DNA of 64,000 nt, taken from Mycolicibacterium hippocampi (GTDB lineage: Bacteria > Actinomycetota > Actinomycetes > Mycobacteriales > Mycobacteriaceae). The stretch spans positions 1,922,001 to 1,986,000 of the forward strand of contig NZ_BLLB01000002.1 of NCBI RefSeq assembly GCF_010723735.1, written 5' to 3'. The notes beneath the pieces are model-generated. The model saw only the letters and a list, made by a program, of their open reading frames with translations, was not told where the DNA came from and ran no database searches. A program made the translations under genes and the position numbers. This document shows, in pieces, positions 49,076-57,111 of the stretch (its first letter is position 1; each line of letters opens with the position of its first letter).

Positions 49076-49099
49076 ATGCCTGTGGTTTCAAATGCCTAA
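49076..49099 (+). other. Possible 7-codon leader ORF overlapping the rplQ start
   Basis: ATG at 49076 encodes MPVVSNA and stops with TAA at 49099, overlapping the first 8 bases of rplQ in the +1 frame. AGGAG (49062-49066) is 9 bp before this ATG but 25 bp before the rplQ ATG, so the ribosome-binding site best serves the mini-ORF. A 7-bp direct repeat AATGCCT (49075-49081 and 49091-49097) suggests that a 16-bp duplication/insertion displaced the original rplQ start. Translation would be by re-initiation. Confidence 0.5.
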
Positions 49100-49667
49100 G
49101 CCCACCAAGGGTCCTCGCCTCGGCGGGTCGTCCTCGCACCAGAAGGCGCTGCTGGCCAACCTGGCCACGTCGCTGTTCGAGCACGGCCGCATCAAGACGA
49201 CCGAGCCGAAGGCGCGGGCATTGCGTCCGTACGCGGAGAAGCTCATCACCCACGCCAAGAAGGGCACGCTGCACAACCGGCGTGAGGTGATGAAGAAGAT
49301 CCGCGACAAGGACGTCGTGCACATCCTGTTCGCCGAGATCGGCCCGTTCTTCTCCGATCGTGCCGGCGGCTACACCCGGATCATCAAGGTGGAGAACCGC
49401 AAGGGCGACAACGCCCCGATGGCGGTCATCGAGCTGGTGCGGGAGAAGACCGTGACGTCCGAGGCCGACCGGGCCCGCCGCGTTGCCTCGACGAAGGCCG
49501 AGCAGCCGGTCGCCGCCGCGGCGGCGCCGCAGGCCGCGGTCGAGCCGGAGGCGGCCGAGGGGCCGACGGAGGTCGAAGCGGTCGAGGAGACGCCGATTGC
49601 CGAGGAGGCCGAGGTCGAGACCCCGGGCACCGAGGAGACTCCGGCAGAGGATGACAAGAAGTCCTAG
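49092..49667 (+). CDS. rplQ: 50S ribosomal protein L17
   Basis: 191 residues. The N-terminal ~115 are the L17 core ([37 protein letters not shown] is cut here to its key part: [11 protein letters not shown]). Residues ~118-191 form an Ala/Glu/Pro-rich acidic tail ([14 protein letters not shown]), a mycobacterial extension not seen in E. coli L17. The usual ribosome-binding site is 25 bp away, see the leader ORF. Last ribosomal gene of the alpha operon, followed by a strong hairpin. Confidence 0.97.
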   Translation: MPKPTKGPRLGGSSSHQKALLANLATSLFEHGRIKTTEPKARALRPYAEKLITHAKKGTLHNRREVMKKIRDKDVVHILFAEIGPFFSDRAGGYTRIIKVENRKGDNAPMAVIELVREKTVTSEADRARRVASTKAEQPVAAAAAPQAAVEPEAAEGPTEVEAVEETPIAEEAEVETPGTEETPAEDDKKS

Positions 49668-49683
49668 CGACGACATCGTGAAC

Positions 49684-49713
49684 ATGCCCGCCACCGGAAC
49701 CGGTGGCGGGCAT
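49684..49713 (+). terminator. Hairpin terminator-like structure after rplQ
   Basis: Perfect 14-bp stem: ATGCCCGCCACCGG (49684-49697), AA loop, CCGGTGGCGGGCAT (49700-49713). No U-tract follows (GATTCG), as in many mycobacterial intrinsic terminators. It lies 16 bp after the rplQ stop and before truA. Confidence 0.65.
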
Positions 49714-49743
49714 GATTCGTTATCCCGTCGCTCCGCTCGCCCG

Positions 49744-50589
49744 GTGACTCGTCTGCGGCTCGATATCGCCTACGACGGAACCGAATTCGCCGGCTGGGCC
49801 GCGCAGACCGGGCAGCGCACGGTGGCCGGCGTCATCGAGGATGCGCTGTCGACTGTGTTCCGGGTGCCGGTACAGGTGCGTGCGGCGGGCAGGACTGACT
49901 CCGGGGTCCACGCCAGCGGTCAAGTGGCACACGTGGACGTGCCCACCGAGGTGTTGCCCCAGGCCTACCCGCGGACTCGCCGCGGGAGCGACAGCGAGTT
50001 CGGTCCACTGGTGCGTCGGCTCGCCAAGTTGTTGACCGAGGACGTTCGGGTTCTCGAGATAGCCCGTGCCGCACCAGGTTTCGACGCGAGGTTCTCCGCG
50101 CTGCGCCGCCATTACCTCTACCGGCTGTCGACGGCTCCGTACGGCGTCGAGCCGCATGAAGCACGGTTCGTGACGGCGTGGCCGCGCGCTCTGGATCTCG
50201 ACGCGATGGCCGAGGCCGCGCGGGGGCTGCTGGGACTGCACGACTTCGCCGCGTTCTGCCGGCACCGGGACGGCGCGACGACCATCCGGGAGTTGCAGCG
50301 GCTGGACTTTGCCCGCGACGGGCACCGAATCACGGTGGCGGTCAGCGCGGACGCGTTCTGCTGGAACATGGTGCGATCACTGGTCGGGGCGCTGCTGGCG
50401 GTGGGCGAGCACCGTCGGGATCCGGCGTGGTGCGTGGAACTGCTCACCGCGACGCGGCGATCCAGCGACTTCGCTGCGGCACCGGCGCGGGGGTTGACAC
50501 TGGTCGGCGTGGACTATCCGCCCGACAGTGAACTTGTGGCACGCAACCTGGTCACCCGGGATCTGCGCACCGCGGACGAGATCGGCTAG
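49744..50589 (+). CDS. truA: tRNA pseudouridine(38-40) synthase TruA
   Basis: 281 residues from GTG at 49744; earlier in-frame starts at 49678/49684 lie within the hairpin and are less likely, though not excluded. Catalytic Asp in [30 protein letters not shown] is the N-terminal signature and [12 protein letters not shown] the family block. Modifies U38-U40 in tRNA anticodon arms. Next to rplQ as in E. coli-like and mycobacterial genomes (Rv3455c). Its stop overlaps the convergent cutinase stop by 4 bp. Confidence 0.95.
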   Translation: MTRLRLDIAYDGTEFAGWAAQTGQRTVAGVIEDALSTVFRVPVQVRAAGRTDSGVHASGQVAHVDVPTEVLPQAYPRTRRGSDSEFGPLVRRLAKLLTEDVRVLEIARAAPGFDARFSALRRHYLYRLSTAPYGVEPHEARFVTAWPRALDLDAMAEAARGLLGLHDFAAFCRHRDGATTIRELQRLDFARDGHRITVAVSADAFCWNMVRSLVGALLAVGEHRRDPAWCVELLTATRRSSDFAAAPARGLTLVGVDYPPDSELVARNLVTRDLRTADEIG

Positions 50590-51266
50590 AGCCTGCCCGC
50601 CACGAAGTCGGCTGCCTGGTTGACCATGCCCGCTTGGATGTAGGCCGGCGCCAGGTGGTCAGCCCAGTAGTCCTGCCAGTTCTCCGGGTCGGTCGGGTTG
50701 CAGATCGGGTCGTCGCCGTGGCACAGCTCGATGGTGCGGTCGGCGTAGAGCGGGTTGAAGTTCGTGATCGGCCCCACCCAGGCGATGCCGTTGCCGAACA
50801 GCGCGACCGCCGCGATGTGCCGATCGGTACCGGCAGGCAGCGGGCTCTTGAAGCCGAACGCGGCGATCGGAACGGCCAGCACCACGTCGGTGACGGCGGC
50901 GCCCAGCGAGTAGCCGCCGAGCACCAGGCGGGTGTCGGGGCAGTTGGCCGACATGTACTGGATGCGCTGGCTCATGTCGTTGGCGCCGATGTCGATCTCG
51001 GTGTCGGCGGGGTACTTCACGGCGTACAGATCGATGTCCTTGCCGGTCTTCTGCCGCAGCGCGCTGGCCAGAGCGTTGCCGATCTGGCCGGCGCCGACAG
51101 ACTCGACGCGGCCGCGGGCGAAGATGAGCTCGGCGGCGGGGCAGGATTGGGCAGAGGCGACGGGCAGCGCCGACGTCGCGCCACCGGGAATCGCCGCCGG
51201 AGCGATCAGTCCTGAAACGGCGAGAACGACCGCAAGCGTCAATTTCCGAATCACCCCGCCGATCAT
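50586..51266 (-). CDS. Secreted cutinase-like esterase (Culp family), copy 1
   Basis: About 226 residues from the ATG at 51266 (an ATG six codons upstream is also possible). Sec signal peptide ending ASAQS. Cutinase fold: nucleophile Ser in [12 protein letters not shown], Asp in [10 protein letters not shown], His in WADHLAPAY, plus four Cys in the disulfide positions. The N-terminal block is [12 protein letters not shown], where the family norm is FARGTxE, so this copy is the divergent one, like Cut4/Rv3452. Culps act on lipid esters at the cell surface. Confidence 0.9.
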   Translation of the reverse strand: MIGGVIRKLTLAVVLAVSGLIAPAAIPGGATSALPVASAQSCPAAELIFARGRVESVGAGQIGNALASALRQKTGKDIDLYAVKYPADTEIDIGANDMSQRIQYMSANCPDTRLVLGGYSLGAAVTDVVLAVPIAAFGFKSPLPAGTDRHIAAVALFGNGIAWVGPITNFNPLYADRTIELCHGDDPICNPTDPENWQDYWADHLAPAYIQAGMVNQAADFVAGRL

Positions 51267-51328
51267 AGCCACAGCCAGCAACACCCGTCACACGGTTTGT
51301 GCTGCTGCAAGCAAAGCGGGATCGACCG

Positions 51329-51997
51329 TCAGATCCGTCCGGCTGCGAAACCGGCGGCCTGGGCGATGAGCGGTGAGGATTCGTAGCTCGTGTGGGCGAA
51401 CGGGTTTCGGCCGTCCGAGCAAATGGGGTCGCCGTTGGCGCACAGATCGAGGGCCTTGCCCGCGAACGAGCCGGCAGCCGAGACCGGATTGCCGAACTTC
51501 GTCGCCGGGTTACCGAAGACCGCGACCGCCGCGACGTTGCCGTTGAGGCCACCGGGCAGTGGCGGCGCCGAGCCGATGTTGCCCACCCGGTTGCCGAGCG
51601 GCGGCACCCCGGCCAGCATGTCGATGACGGCCGCACCCTGCGAATAACCGCCGAGCACGATCCGCGTGCCGGGGCACTGCTGGGCCATGAACGCAATCCG
51701 GTTGGTGGCGTCGGTGGCGCCGACGGCGGTGTTGAGGAAGTCGTAGCTGGCGGGGTAGTTCACGCCGTACGTGCCGACCGTGCGGCCCCCGAGCTGTGGT
51801 CGCAGTGCGTCCGCGAGCGCCTGGCCCACCCGGCCGACGCCGGCGGGCTCACTCGTCCCGCGGGCGAACACCACCTCGACGTCGGGACACGGTTGCGCGG
51901 CTGCCGTCGGGACCGGCAACACGAGGGCGGCCATCGGCACGGCCGCGACAGCGGAGACGGCCGCCAGGATCCGGCGGCTCGAGCGGTCGAAAGTCAC
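51329..51997 (-). CDS. Secreted cutinase-like esterase (Culp family), copy 2
   Basis: 222 residues from GTG at 51997 (VTFDRSSRR start shared with copy 3). Signal peptide with cleavage near TAAAQ; CPDVEVVFARGTSEPAGVG is the cutinase N-terminal signature; Ser in VLGGYSQGAAVID; Asp in CANGDPICSDG; His in NPFAHTSY. Cys pairs conserved. Probably the Cut3/Rv3451 counterpart. Exported esterase/lipase. Confidence 0.92.
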   Translation of the reverse strand: MTFDRSSRRILAAVSAVAAVPMAALVLPVPTAAAQPCPDVEVVFARGTSEPAGVGRVGQALADALRPQLGGRTVGTYGVNYPASYDFLNTAVGATDATNRIAFMAQQCPGTRIVLGGYSQGAAVIDMLAGVPPLGNRVGNIGSAPPLPGGLNGNVAAVAVFGNPATKFGNPVSAAGSFAGKALDLCANGDPICSDGRNPFAHTSYESSPLIAQAAGFAAGRI

Positions 51998-52019
51998 AAG
52001 ACACCGTATCTCACCGGGA

Positions 52020-52682
52020 CTACAGCAGTCCCGCCACGAAGCCGGCAGCCTGGTCGGTGAAGCCCGCGGAGACGTAGTTGCTGTGGGCAGGGATGTCGTC
52101 GCCCGGCCCGCACACCGGATCACCGGCGTTGCACAGGTCGATGGAACGCGGGCCCCAGACCGGGCTGGTGGTCAGGGGGAGGCCCACCTTGGCCGACGGG
52201 TTGCCGAACACTGCGATGGCCGCGACGAAGTCCGGGGTGTTGGGGGGTAGCGGGTTGGTGAACCCGGCACCGGGGACCGGAATGGCGGCGATGACGTCGA
52301 TCACCGCCGCGCCCTGCGAGTACCCGCCGAGCACCAGCCGGGTGTTCGGGCAGTTGGCGATCATGTACTGGATGTGGCCGCTGGCGTCATTGGCGCCCGC
52401 GGCGACCTGGAGGAAGTCGAAGGTGGCCGGGTAGTTGACCGCGTAGGCACCCACCGACCGGCCGCCGACGCGACCGCGCAGCGAGTCCACGAACGCCTGG
52501 CCGACCCGGCCCAGGCCCGCCGTATCGTCGGTGCCGCGCGCGAACACGACCTCGATGTCGGGGCAGTTCTGCGCTCGGGCCACGGGCGCGGTCGCCGGGG
52601 CTGCAACGGATGGTCCTAAGAGCAGCGCAGCCGCGGCCACGACGGCTGCCGCCAGCGGACGCACATCAAGATCGAAAGTCAC
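52020..52682 (-). CDS. Secreted cutinase-like esterase (Culp family), copy 3
   Basis: 220 residues, GTG start at 52682 (VTFDLDVRPL). Signal peptide ends near ARAQ; CPDIEVVFARGTDDTAGLG; Ser in VLGGYSQGAAVID; Asp in CNAGDPVCGPG; His in IPAHSNY. High similarity to copy 2 over the whole length and the same N-terminal VTFD indicate tandem duplication. 22 bp upstream of copy 2 and overlapping the 3' end of the EamA gene by 17 bp, so the four genes may be one transcript. Confidence 0.92.
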   Translation of the reverse strand: MTFDLDVRPLAAAVVAAAALLLGPSVAAPATAPVARAQNCPDIEVVFARGTDDTAGLGRVGQAFVDSLRGRVGGRSVGAYAVNYPATFDFLQVAAGANDASGHIQYMIANCPNTRLVLGGYSQGAAVIDVIAAIPVPGAGFTNPLPPNTPDFVAAIAVFGNPSAKVGLPLTTSPVWGPRSIDLCNAGDPVCGPGDDIPAHSNYVSAGFTDQAAGFVAGLL

Positions 52683-53697
52683 CAGTTGATGTTAGCGGGA
52701 CATCACCCGCGGGAGCGTCGGGCCAGGTCACTGCCGCGAGTTCCTCGCTGCGGTCTCCCTGACGGGCCAGTGCCAGACCGGCGAGCACGATCGCACCGCC
52801 GATGGCCTGCGTCGCGGTGATGGCCTCACCGAGCAACAGCCACGCGGCCAGCACCGCGAACAACACCTCGGACAGACCGACCAGCGACGCGAACCGGGGC
52901 CGTAGTCGGGCGATGCCGACGATCCCGAGCGTGTACGCGATCGCCGTCGGGATCAGCGCCAGCGCGATGACCGGCACGAGCCACGAGGTGGTCCAACCCG
53001 CGATCACGACATCGGCCGCGGTGAACGTCAGCGGCATCACCCCGGTGAGCCCGATCAGGCCGACCGTGACGGCGCCGATGACGAGTCCGCCGGCGGCCAG
53101 GGTGATCGGGTGCAGTCCGGGTCGGCCATCCGGGTCCTGCCCGCCGACCTTGTCCGACATCAGGAAGTAGCAGGCCGCGCAGACGGCGGCGGCCAGGCCC
53201 CATCCGACGCCGACGAGGTTGACGTCGGCGCCCTCGAGTCCGTCGGTGCCCAGGACCCCGAGCACCAGCATGATCCCCACCACCGCGACGACCACACCCC
53301 CCAGCGTCATGTTGGTGGGCCTGCGTCGGGTGACGGCCCACAGCCACGCCACGACCAGCAGGGGAGCGGTGTATTCGAGGAGCAGCGCGACGCCGACCGA
53401 CAGATGGTTGACGGCGTTGTAGTAGAAGAACTGCGCGCCGGCGATCGGCACGATCCCGTACCACACCACGGTGCGGGCGTACCTGCGCGCTTCGCGCAGC
53501 CATCCGGGTCGCATCAGCGAGGCGAACACTCCCATCGCCAGCGCGCCACCGGCCAGCCTGGCCGTGACGGCGGCGGTTGGGCTCCAACCGGCCTCCATCA
53601 GCGATTTTGCAAAGGGGCCGGAGGAACCGAATGCGAGTGCCGAGCCGATCGCGAAGAGTAAGCCCGTCCGAAAGCGGTGGGAGTCGTTCGCAGCCAC
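52666..53697 (-). CDS. EamA/RhaT-family (DMT) transporter
   Basis: 343 residues, about ten membrane segments in two EamA repeats, typical of drug/metabolite exporters. First repeat starts GLLFAIGSALAFGSSGPFAKSL; second ends with EVLFAVLAAWLLLGEAITATQAIGGAIVLAGL. GTG at 53697 has GGAGGTGG upstream and is preferred over a TTG/ATG further out. Substrate unknown. Divergent from the CGNR regulator gene with a palindrome in between, so probably under its control. Confidence 0.9.
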   Translation of the reverse strand: MAANDSHRFRTGLLFAIGSALAFGSSGPFAKSLMEAGWSPTAAVTARLAGGALAMGVFASLMRPGWLREARRYARTVVWYGIVPIAGAQFFYYNAVNHLSVGVALLLEYTAPLLVVAWLWAVTRRRPTNMTLGGVVVAVVGIMLVLGVLGTDGLEGADVNLVGVGWGLAAAVCAACYFLMSDKVGGQDPDGRPGLHPITLAAGGLVIGAVTVGLIGLTGVMPLTFTAADVVIAGWTTSWLVPVIALALIPTAIAYTLGIVGIARLRPRFASLVGLSEVLFAVLAAWLLLGEAITATQAIGGAIVLAGLALARQGDRSEELAAVTWPDAPAGDVPLTSTGDFRS

Positions 53698-53729
53698 GGG
53701 CCACCTCCGAAATGTCGATAGGGGTGTAA

Positions 53730-53741
53730 TGAGTAAACTCA
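53730..53741. promoter_or_regulatory. Inverted repeat between the EamA and CGNR genes
   Basis: TGAGT-AA-ACTCA, 5-bp arms, in the 77-bp divergent gap, about 33 bp from each gene. Position suits binding of the CGNR regulator to control both promoters. Confidence 0.4.
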
Positions 53742-53774
53742 ACTTCGGTCATGACGCTAGCCCGGAAAGGAGTC

Positions 53775-54335
53775 ATGAGTCAAATGCTTTTCAATCATGA
53801 CACCGACCTCACGTTGCGGGCGGTGTGTGTGCTGATCAACACCGACCGGGTCGACGGCGAGCGCCTCGCCGACCTCGCCGCGCTCGATGAGTATCTGGCC
53901 ACGTTCGGGTGGACCGGCCGACGTGACCACGACGCCGCCGAGCTGGCGGCGGTTCAGCGGCTGCGGACCCGTCTCGGCCGCATCTGGGAGAGCGCCGACG
54001 ACGAGGAGCGAGTGGTCGGCCAGGTCAACGCGCTGCTCAGCGACACCCGTGCGGCCCCATGGTTGACGCGGCATGCCGAGATGCCGGAATGGCATCTGCA
54101 CCTCGCCTCGATCCACGACCCCCTGTGGCAGCGGATGGGTGCCGAGATGGCGATGGCACTTGCCGACCTGATCCGCTCGGGTGAGCTGCGGCGGCTCAAG
54201 ATCTGCGCCGCCCCCGACTGCGACGCTGTGCTGGTCGACCTGTCCCGCAACCGGTCCGGGAAGTTCTGCGACACCGGCAACTGCGGCAACCGCCAGCACG
54301 TCGCCGCCTATCGGGAGCGCCGCTCCAACAAGTGA
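53775..54335 (+). CDS. CGNR zinc-finger (ABATE-domain) transcriptional regulator
   Basis: 186 residues from ATG at 53775 with AAAGGAG upstream. N-terminal ABATE-type stress-response domain (residues ~1-130), then a zinc-finger domain with four Cys: CAAPDCDAVLVD and FCDTGNCGNRQHVAAYRERR, the latter holding the CGNR motif and the basic helix. These proteins are presumed DNA-binding regulators; ligand unknown. Divergent to the exporter gene. Confidence 0.9.
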   Translation: MSQMLFNHDTDLTLRAVCVLINTDRVDGERLADLAALDEYLATFGWTGRRDHDAAELAAVQRLRTRLGRIWESADDEERVVGQVNALLSDTRAAPWLTRHAEMPEWHLHLASIHDPLWQRMGAEMAMALADLIRSGELRRLKICAAPDCDAVLVDLSRNRSGKFCDTGNCGNRQHVAAYRERRSNK

Positions 54336-54384
54336 TCAGACCCCTCCGGGGCCGCGGTTAGGCTGGACGGAGGGGGTCCAGCAG

Positions 54385-55797
54385 TTGCAACCGACTACAC
54401 GCCTACACGTCAGTGGACACCGATTCCTGGTGCACCGGATGGAGCACGCGTTGCTGCGGGGTGACGCCCGGATGCTCGACGATCCGCCTCGGGGACAGTC
54501 GATTTCGTTGGTGGCCGGCGCCGTGTTGGCGGCGGTGGCAGTGGCGGTCTGTGCGGTGCTGGCGCTGGTGCGACCGGCGGGCGAACTCGGCGACGCACCC
54601 ATCGTGGTGGTGCGTGAGACCGGTGCGATGTACGTCCAAGTCGACGGCACCGTGCACCCCGTCCCGAACCTGGCCTCCGCGCGGTTGATCGCGCGCACTC
54701 CGGCCGACCCGCGCCTCGTCGGTCAGGCGGCCGTCGACACAGCGCGTCGCGGTCCGTCGATCGGCATCCCCGGTGCGCCGGAGACGATCTCGGCACCGCT
54801 CACCGCCGAGGAATCGAGCTGGACGGTGTGTGACGACCCGCGCGGAGTGACCACCGTCATCGCCGGACCGATACCCGAGGACGCAGTGTCCGCGGGGCCC
54901 GGCGTGCTGGTGACACCGCGCGGCGCGGGCGCCGCGACCACCTACCTGCTCTACGAGGGAAGGCGCGCTCGCGTGGACCTCCGCCACCACGCCGTGGTCC
55001 GTGCGCTGCGTCTCGACGGCATGGTGCCGCGGCCGATCTCCGCCACGGTGTTGGCGGCGATACCCGAGGCCCCGCAGATCGTGCCGCCACACCTACCCGC
55101 AGCCGGCGAGCCCGGCCCGCGGACGCTGCGGGACCACTCGGTGGGCACCGTGGTCAGAGTCCCCCGCATCGCCGGCGTACCCGACTCCGGAGCGGATCTC
55201 TTCGTCGTCCTCGCCGACGGTGTGCAACGCATCGGCGAGGTGGCCGCAGACCTGCTCCGCTACACCGATCACCGGGTCGGCGAACAGATCCCGACGGTGT
55301 CACCCGCCGACGTCGGCACCGTGCCCGTCGTCGACACCCTGCCCGTCACGACGTACCCCGAACGGGGCGGAGTGGTCCAGGCTCCCGTGGTGTGCGCGCA
55401 CTGGCAGGTGGGGCCGGACGGCAACGCATCGGAGACGGCGGTGCGCACCGGGCATGCGGTGCCGGCGGCAGGTTCACCGGTCTCGCTGGCGCAGGCCGAT
55501 GTGGACGGCCCAGCGGTTGATGCCGTGTTCCTGCCGCCAGGCCGCAGCGTGTTCGTCCACTCCGTCGGGCTCAACGGCAGCGGGGGCAGCACCGGATCAC
55601 TGTTCCTGGTGACGGATTCGGGTGTGCTGTACGGAGTTCGCGATGGCGCAGCGGCCGCCAGCCTGGGGCTCACCGACCCGGCACAGCCGGCTCCCTGGGC
55701 GGTGCTGGCTGCGCTGCCAAGGGGGCCCGAACTCAGTCAGACCGGCGCGTCAGTCCTGCGGGACGGCATCCGCGAAGGCAGTGTCGCGTCGCCGTGA
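54385..55797 (+). CDS. eccB4: ESX-4 secretion system core protein EccB4
   Basis: 470 residues from a TTG at 54385, preceded by GGAGGGGG; the length equals M. tuberculosis EccB4. Short N-terminal cytosolic part (LQPTTRLHVSGHRFLVHRMEHALLRGD is shortened here to VSGHRFLVHRMEHAL, the EccB signature), one membrane helix (residues ~38-62) and a large periplasmic domain of repeats with paired Cys (VCDDPRG, VVCAHWQ). Forms the periplasmic part of the membrane complex with EccC and EccD. Its 3' end overlaps the convergent mycP4 by 48 bp. Confidence 0.95.
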   Translation: MQPTTRLHVSGHRFLVHRMEHALLRGDARMLDDPPRGQSISLVAGAVLAAVAVAVCAVLALVRPAGELGDAPIVVVRETGAMYVQVDGTVHPVPNLASARLIARTPADPRLVGQAAVDTARRGPSIGIPGAPETISAPLTAEESSWTVCDDPRGVTTVIAGPIPEDAVSAGPGVLVTPRGAGAATTYLLYEGRRARVDLRHHAVVRALRLDGMVPRPISATVLAAIPEAPQIVPPHLPAAGEPGPRTLRDHSVGTVVRVPRIAGVPDSGADLFVVLADGVQRIGEVAADLLRYTDHRVGEQIPTVSPADVGTVPVVDTLPVTTYPERGGVVQAPVVCAHWQVGPDGNASETAVRTGHAVPAAGSPVSLAQADVDGPAVDAVFLPPGRSVFVHSVGLNGSGGSTGSLFLVTDSGVLYGVRDGAAAASLGLTDPAQPAPWAVLAALPRGPELSQTGASVLRDGIREGSVASP

Positions 55798-57111
55798 CCG
55801 GCCCACGGCCACCGAGACCGCGATGATCCCCGTCAGCGCCACACAGAACGCGGCTGCCCGCACGGCCGTGACGCCCGCAGACCGGTCGACCGCCGGGGCA
55901 GGCATCGCTCGTGTCAACGGTGTCGAGGACTGCGGCCTCGGCCCCGCGGGCGCGGGGACGCTCACCGCGGCGAGCGCATCGACGACACCGTGGCCGACGG
56001 TTGGATTCCACCCGGCTGCCGGGCGCCGCGCGGTCTCCTCGATGCGCTGCACCACCTGGCGGGCGGTGAGCTCGGGGGAGCGTGCGCGCACCAGGGCGGC
56101 GACCGCGCTCACCACCGGCGCGGCGTAGCTGGTTCCCGAGATCGGGGACCCGTCGGAAACGGTGTGCACCAAACCCTCCCCGGCGGGGGCGAGCGAGACG
56201 ACATTTTCACCGGGTGCCGCGACGTCCACCCACGGCCCGGCAAGGCTGAACTGCGACGGCGTGCCGTGGCCGTCAACCGAGCCGACCGTGAGCACGTAGT
56301 CGTCGTACCAGGCGGGGCTGACCACGACGGAGACCTCGTCCCAGCCGGCGCCGTCGCGGGGGTTGGCGCGGGGACACTGGCCGGGACCGCCGACATTGCC
56401 TGCCGCGGTCACGACTACGACGTTCTTGACATCGACGGCGTAGGCCAACGCTGCACCCAGCGCCCGGTCGTCGAGGGCGCTGTCGGCGGGCAGGCACGCC
56501 ACCGAGGAGATGTTGATGACGGTGGCGCCCAGGTCCGCGGCCGTGCGCACCGCCGCGGCCAGCGTCTCCACATCGCCGGATCCCGAACCGCCCGGGTCGT
56601 CGGCAGCGCGGAACTTGTTGCTGGACTGCCGGATGGCGAGAATCGTGACATCGGGAGCGATGCCGGTGAACGCCGTGGGCTGCTCGGAATCAGCTGTTGC
56701 GCCGATGATCCCGGCGACAATTGTGCCGTGACCGTCGCAGTCTGCCGTGCCGTCAGCCGTCGCCACGTAGTCACCACCGGCAACCAGATGTGGGAGCCGC
56801 CGGTGGCGGGCCACGCCGGTGTCGATCACCGCGACGGTCTGGCCGGCACCGCGGGTAAGCGCCCAGACGGCGCTGAGATCTGAACCCGCGAGCTGGCCCG
56901 GGGCGCCCGAAGCAGGGGACACCGGCGCAGCGGTGGCGCAGTCGTCGTGCTGGGTGGTGGGTCTCGGAGGCGCGGGTGGGGCCGACGCAGGCAACCGCGA
57001 ATCGTCCAGCGGCGGTGGGGCCACCGCGGCTGCGGTGGGTGCTGCGTGCACGGTTGTGAACGTCAGTGTCACCACGGCCAGCAGGCGGCACACCCGGGTG
57101 GCGACGTTCAT
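55750..57111 (-). CDS. mycP4: Type VII secretion mycosin protease MycP4
   Basis: 453 residues; a membrane-anchored subtilisin-like serine protease. Signal peptide, Pro-rich linker, then catalytic Asp in VAVIDTGVARH, His in DCDGHGTIVAGII and Ser in SGTSYAAPVVSA; a C-terminal membrane helix (AAAFCVALTGIIAVSVAVG) followed by a basic tail. Mycosins stabilise ESX complexes and may process substrates. ATG overlaps the eccD4 stop (ATGA). A longer open frame is ignored. Length is near the 455-residue M. tuberculosis protein. Confidence 0.95.
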   Translation of the reverse strand: MNVATRVCRLLAVVTLTFTTVHAAPTAAAVAPPPLDDSRLPASAPPAPPRPTTQHDDCATAAPVSPASGAPGQLAGSDLSAVWALTRGAGQTVAVIDTGVARHRRLPHLVAGGDYVATADGTADCDGHGTIVAGIIGATADSEQPTAFTGIAPDVTILAIRQSSNKFRAADDPGGSGSGDVETLAAAVRTAADLGATVINISSVACLPADSALDDRALGAALAYAVDVKNVVVVTAAGNVGGPGQCPRANPRDGAGWDEVSVVVSPAWYDDYVLTVGSVDGHGTPSQFSLAGPWVDVAAPGENVVSLAPAGEGLVHTVSDGSPISGTSYAAPVVSAVAALVRARSPELTARQVVQRIEETARRPAAGWNPTVGHGVVDALAAVSVPAPAGPRPQSSTPLTRAMPAPAVDRSAGVTAVRAAAFCVALTGIIAVSVAVGRSRRRDTAFADAVPQD

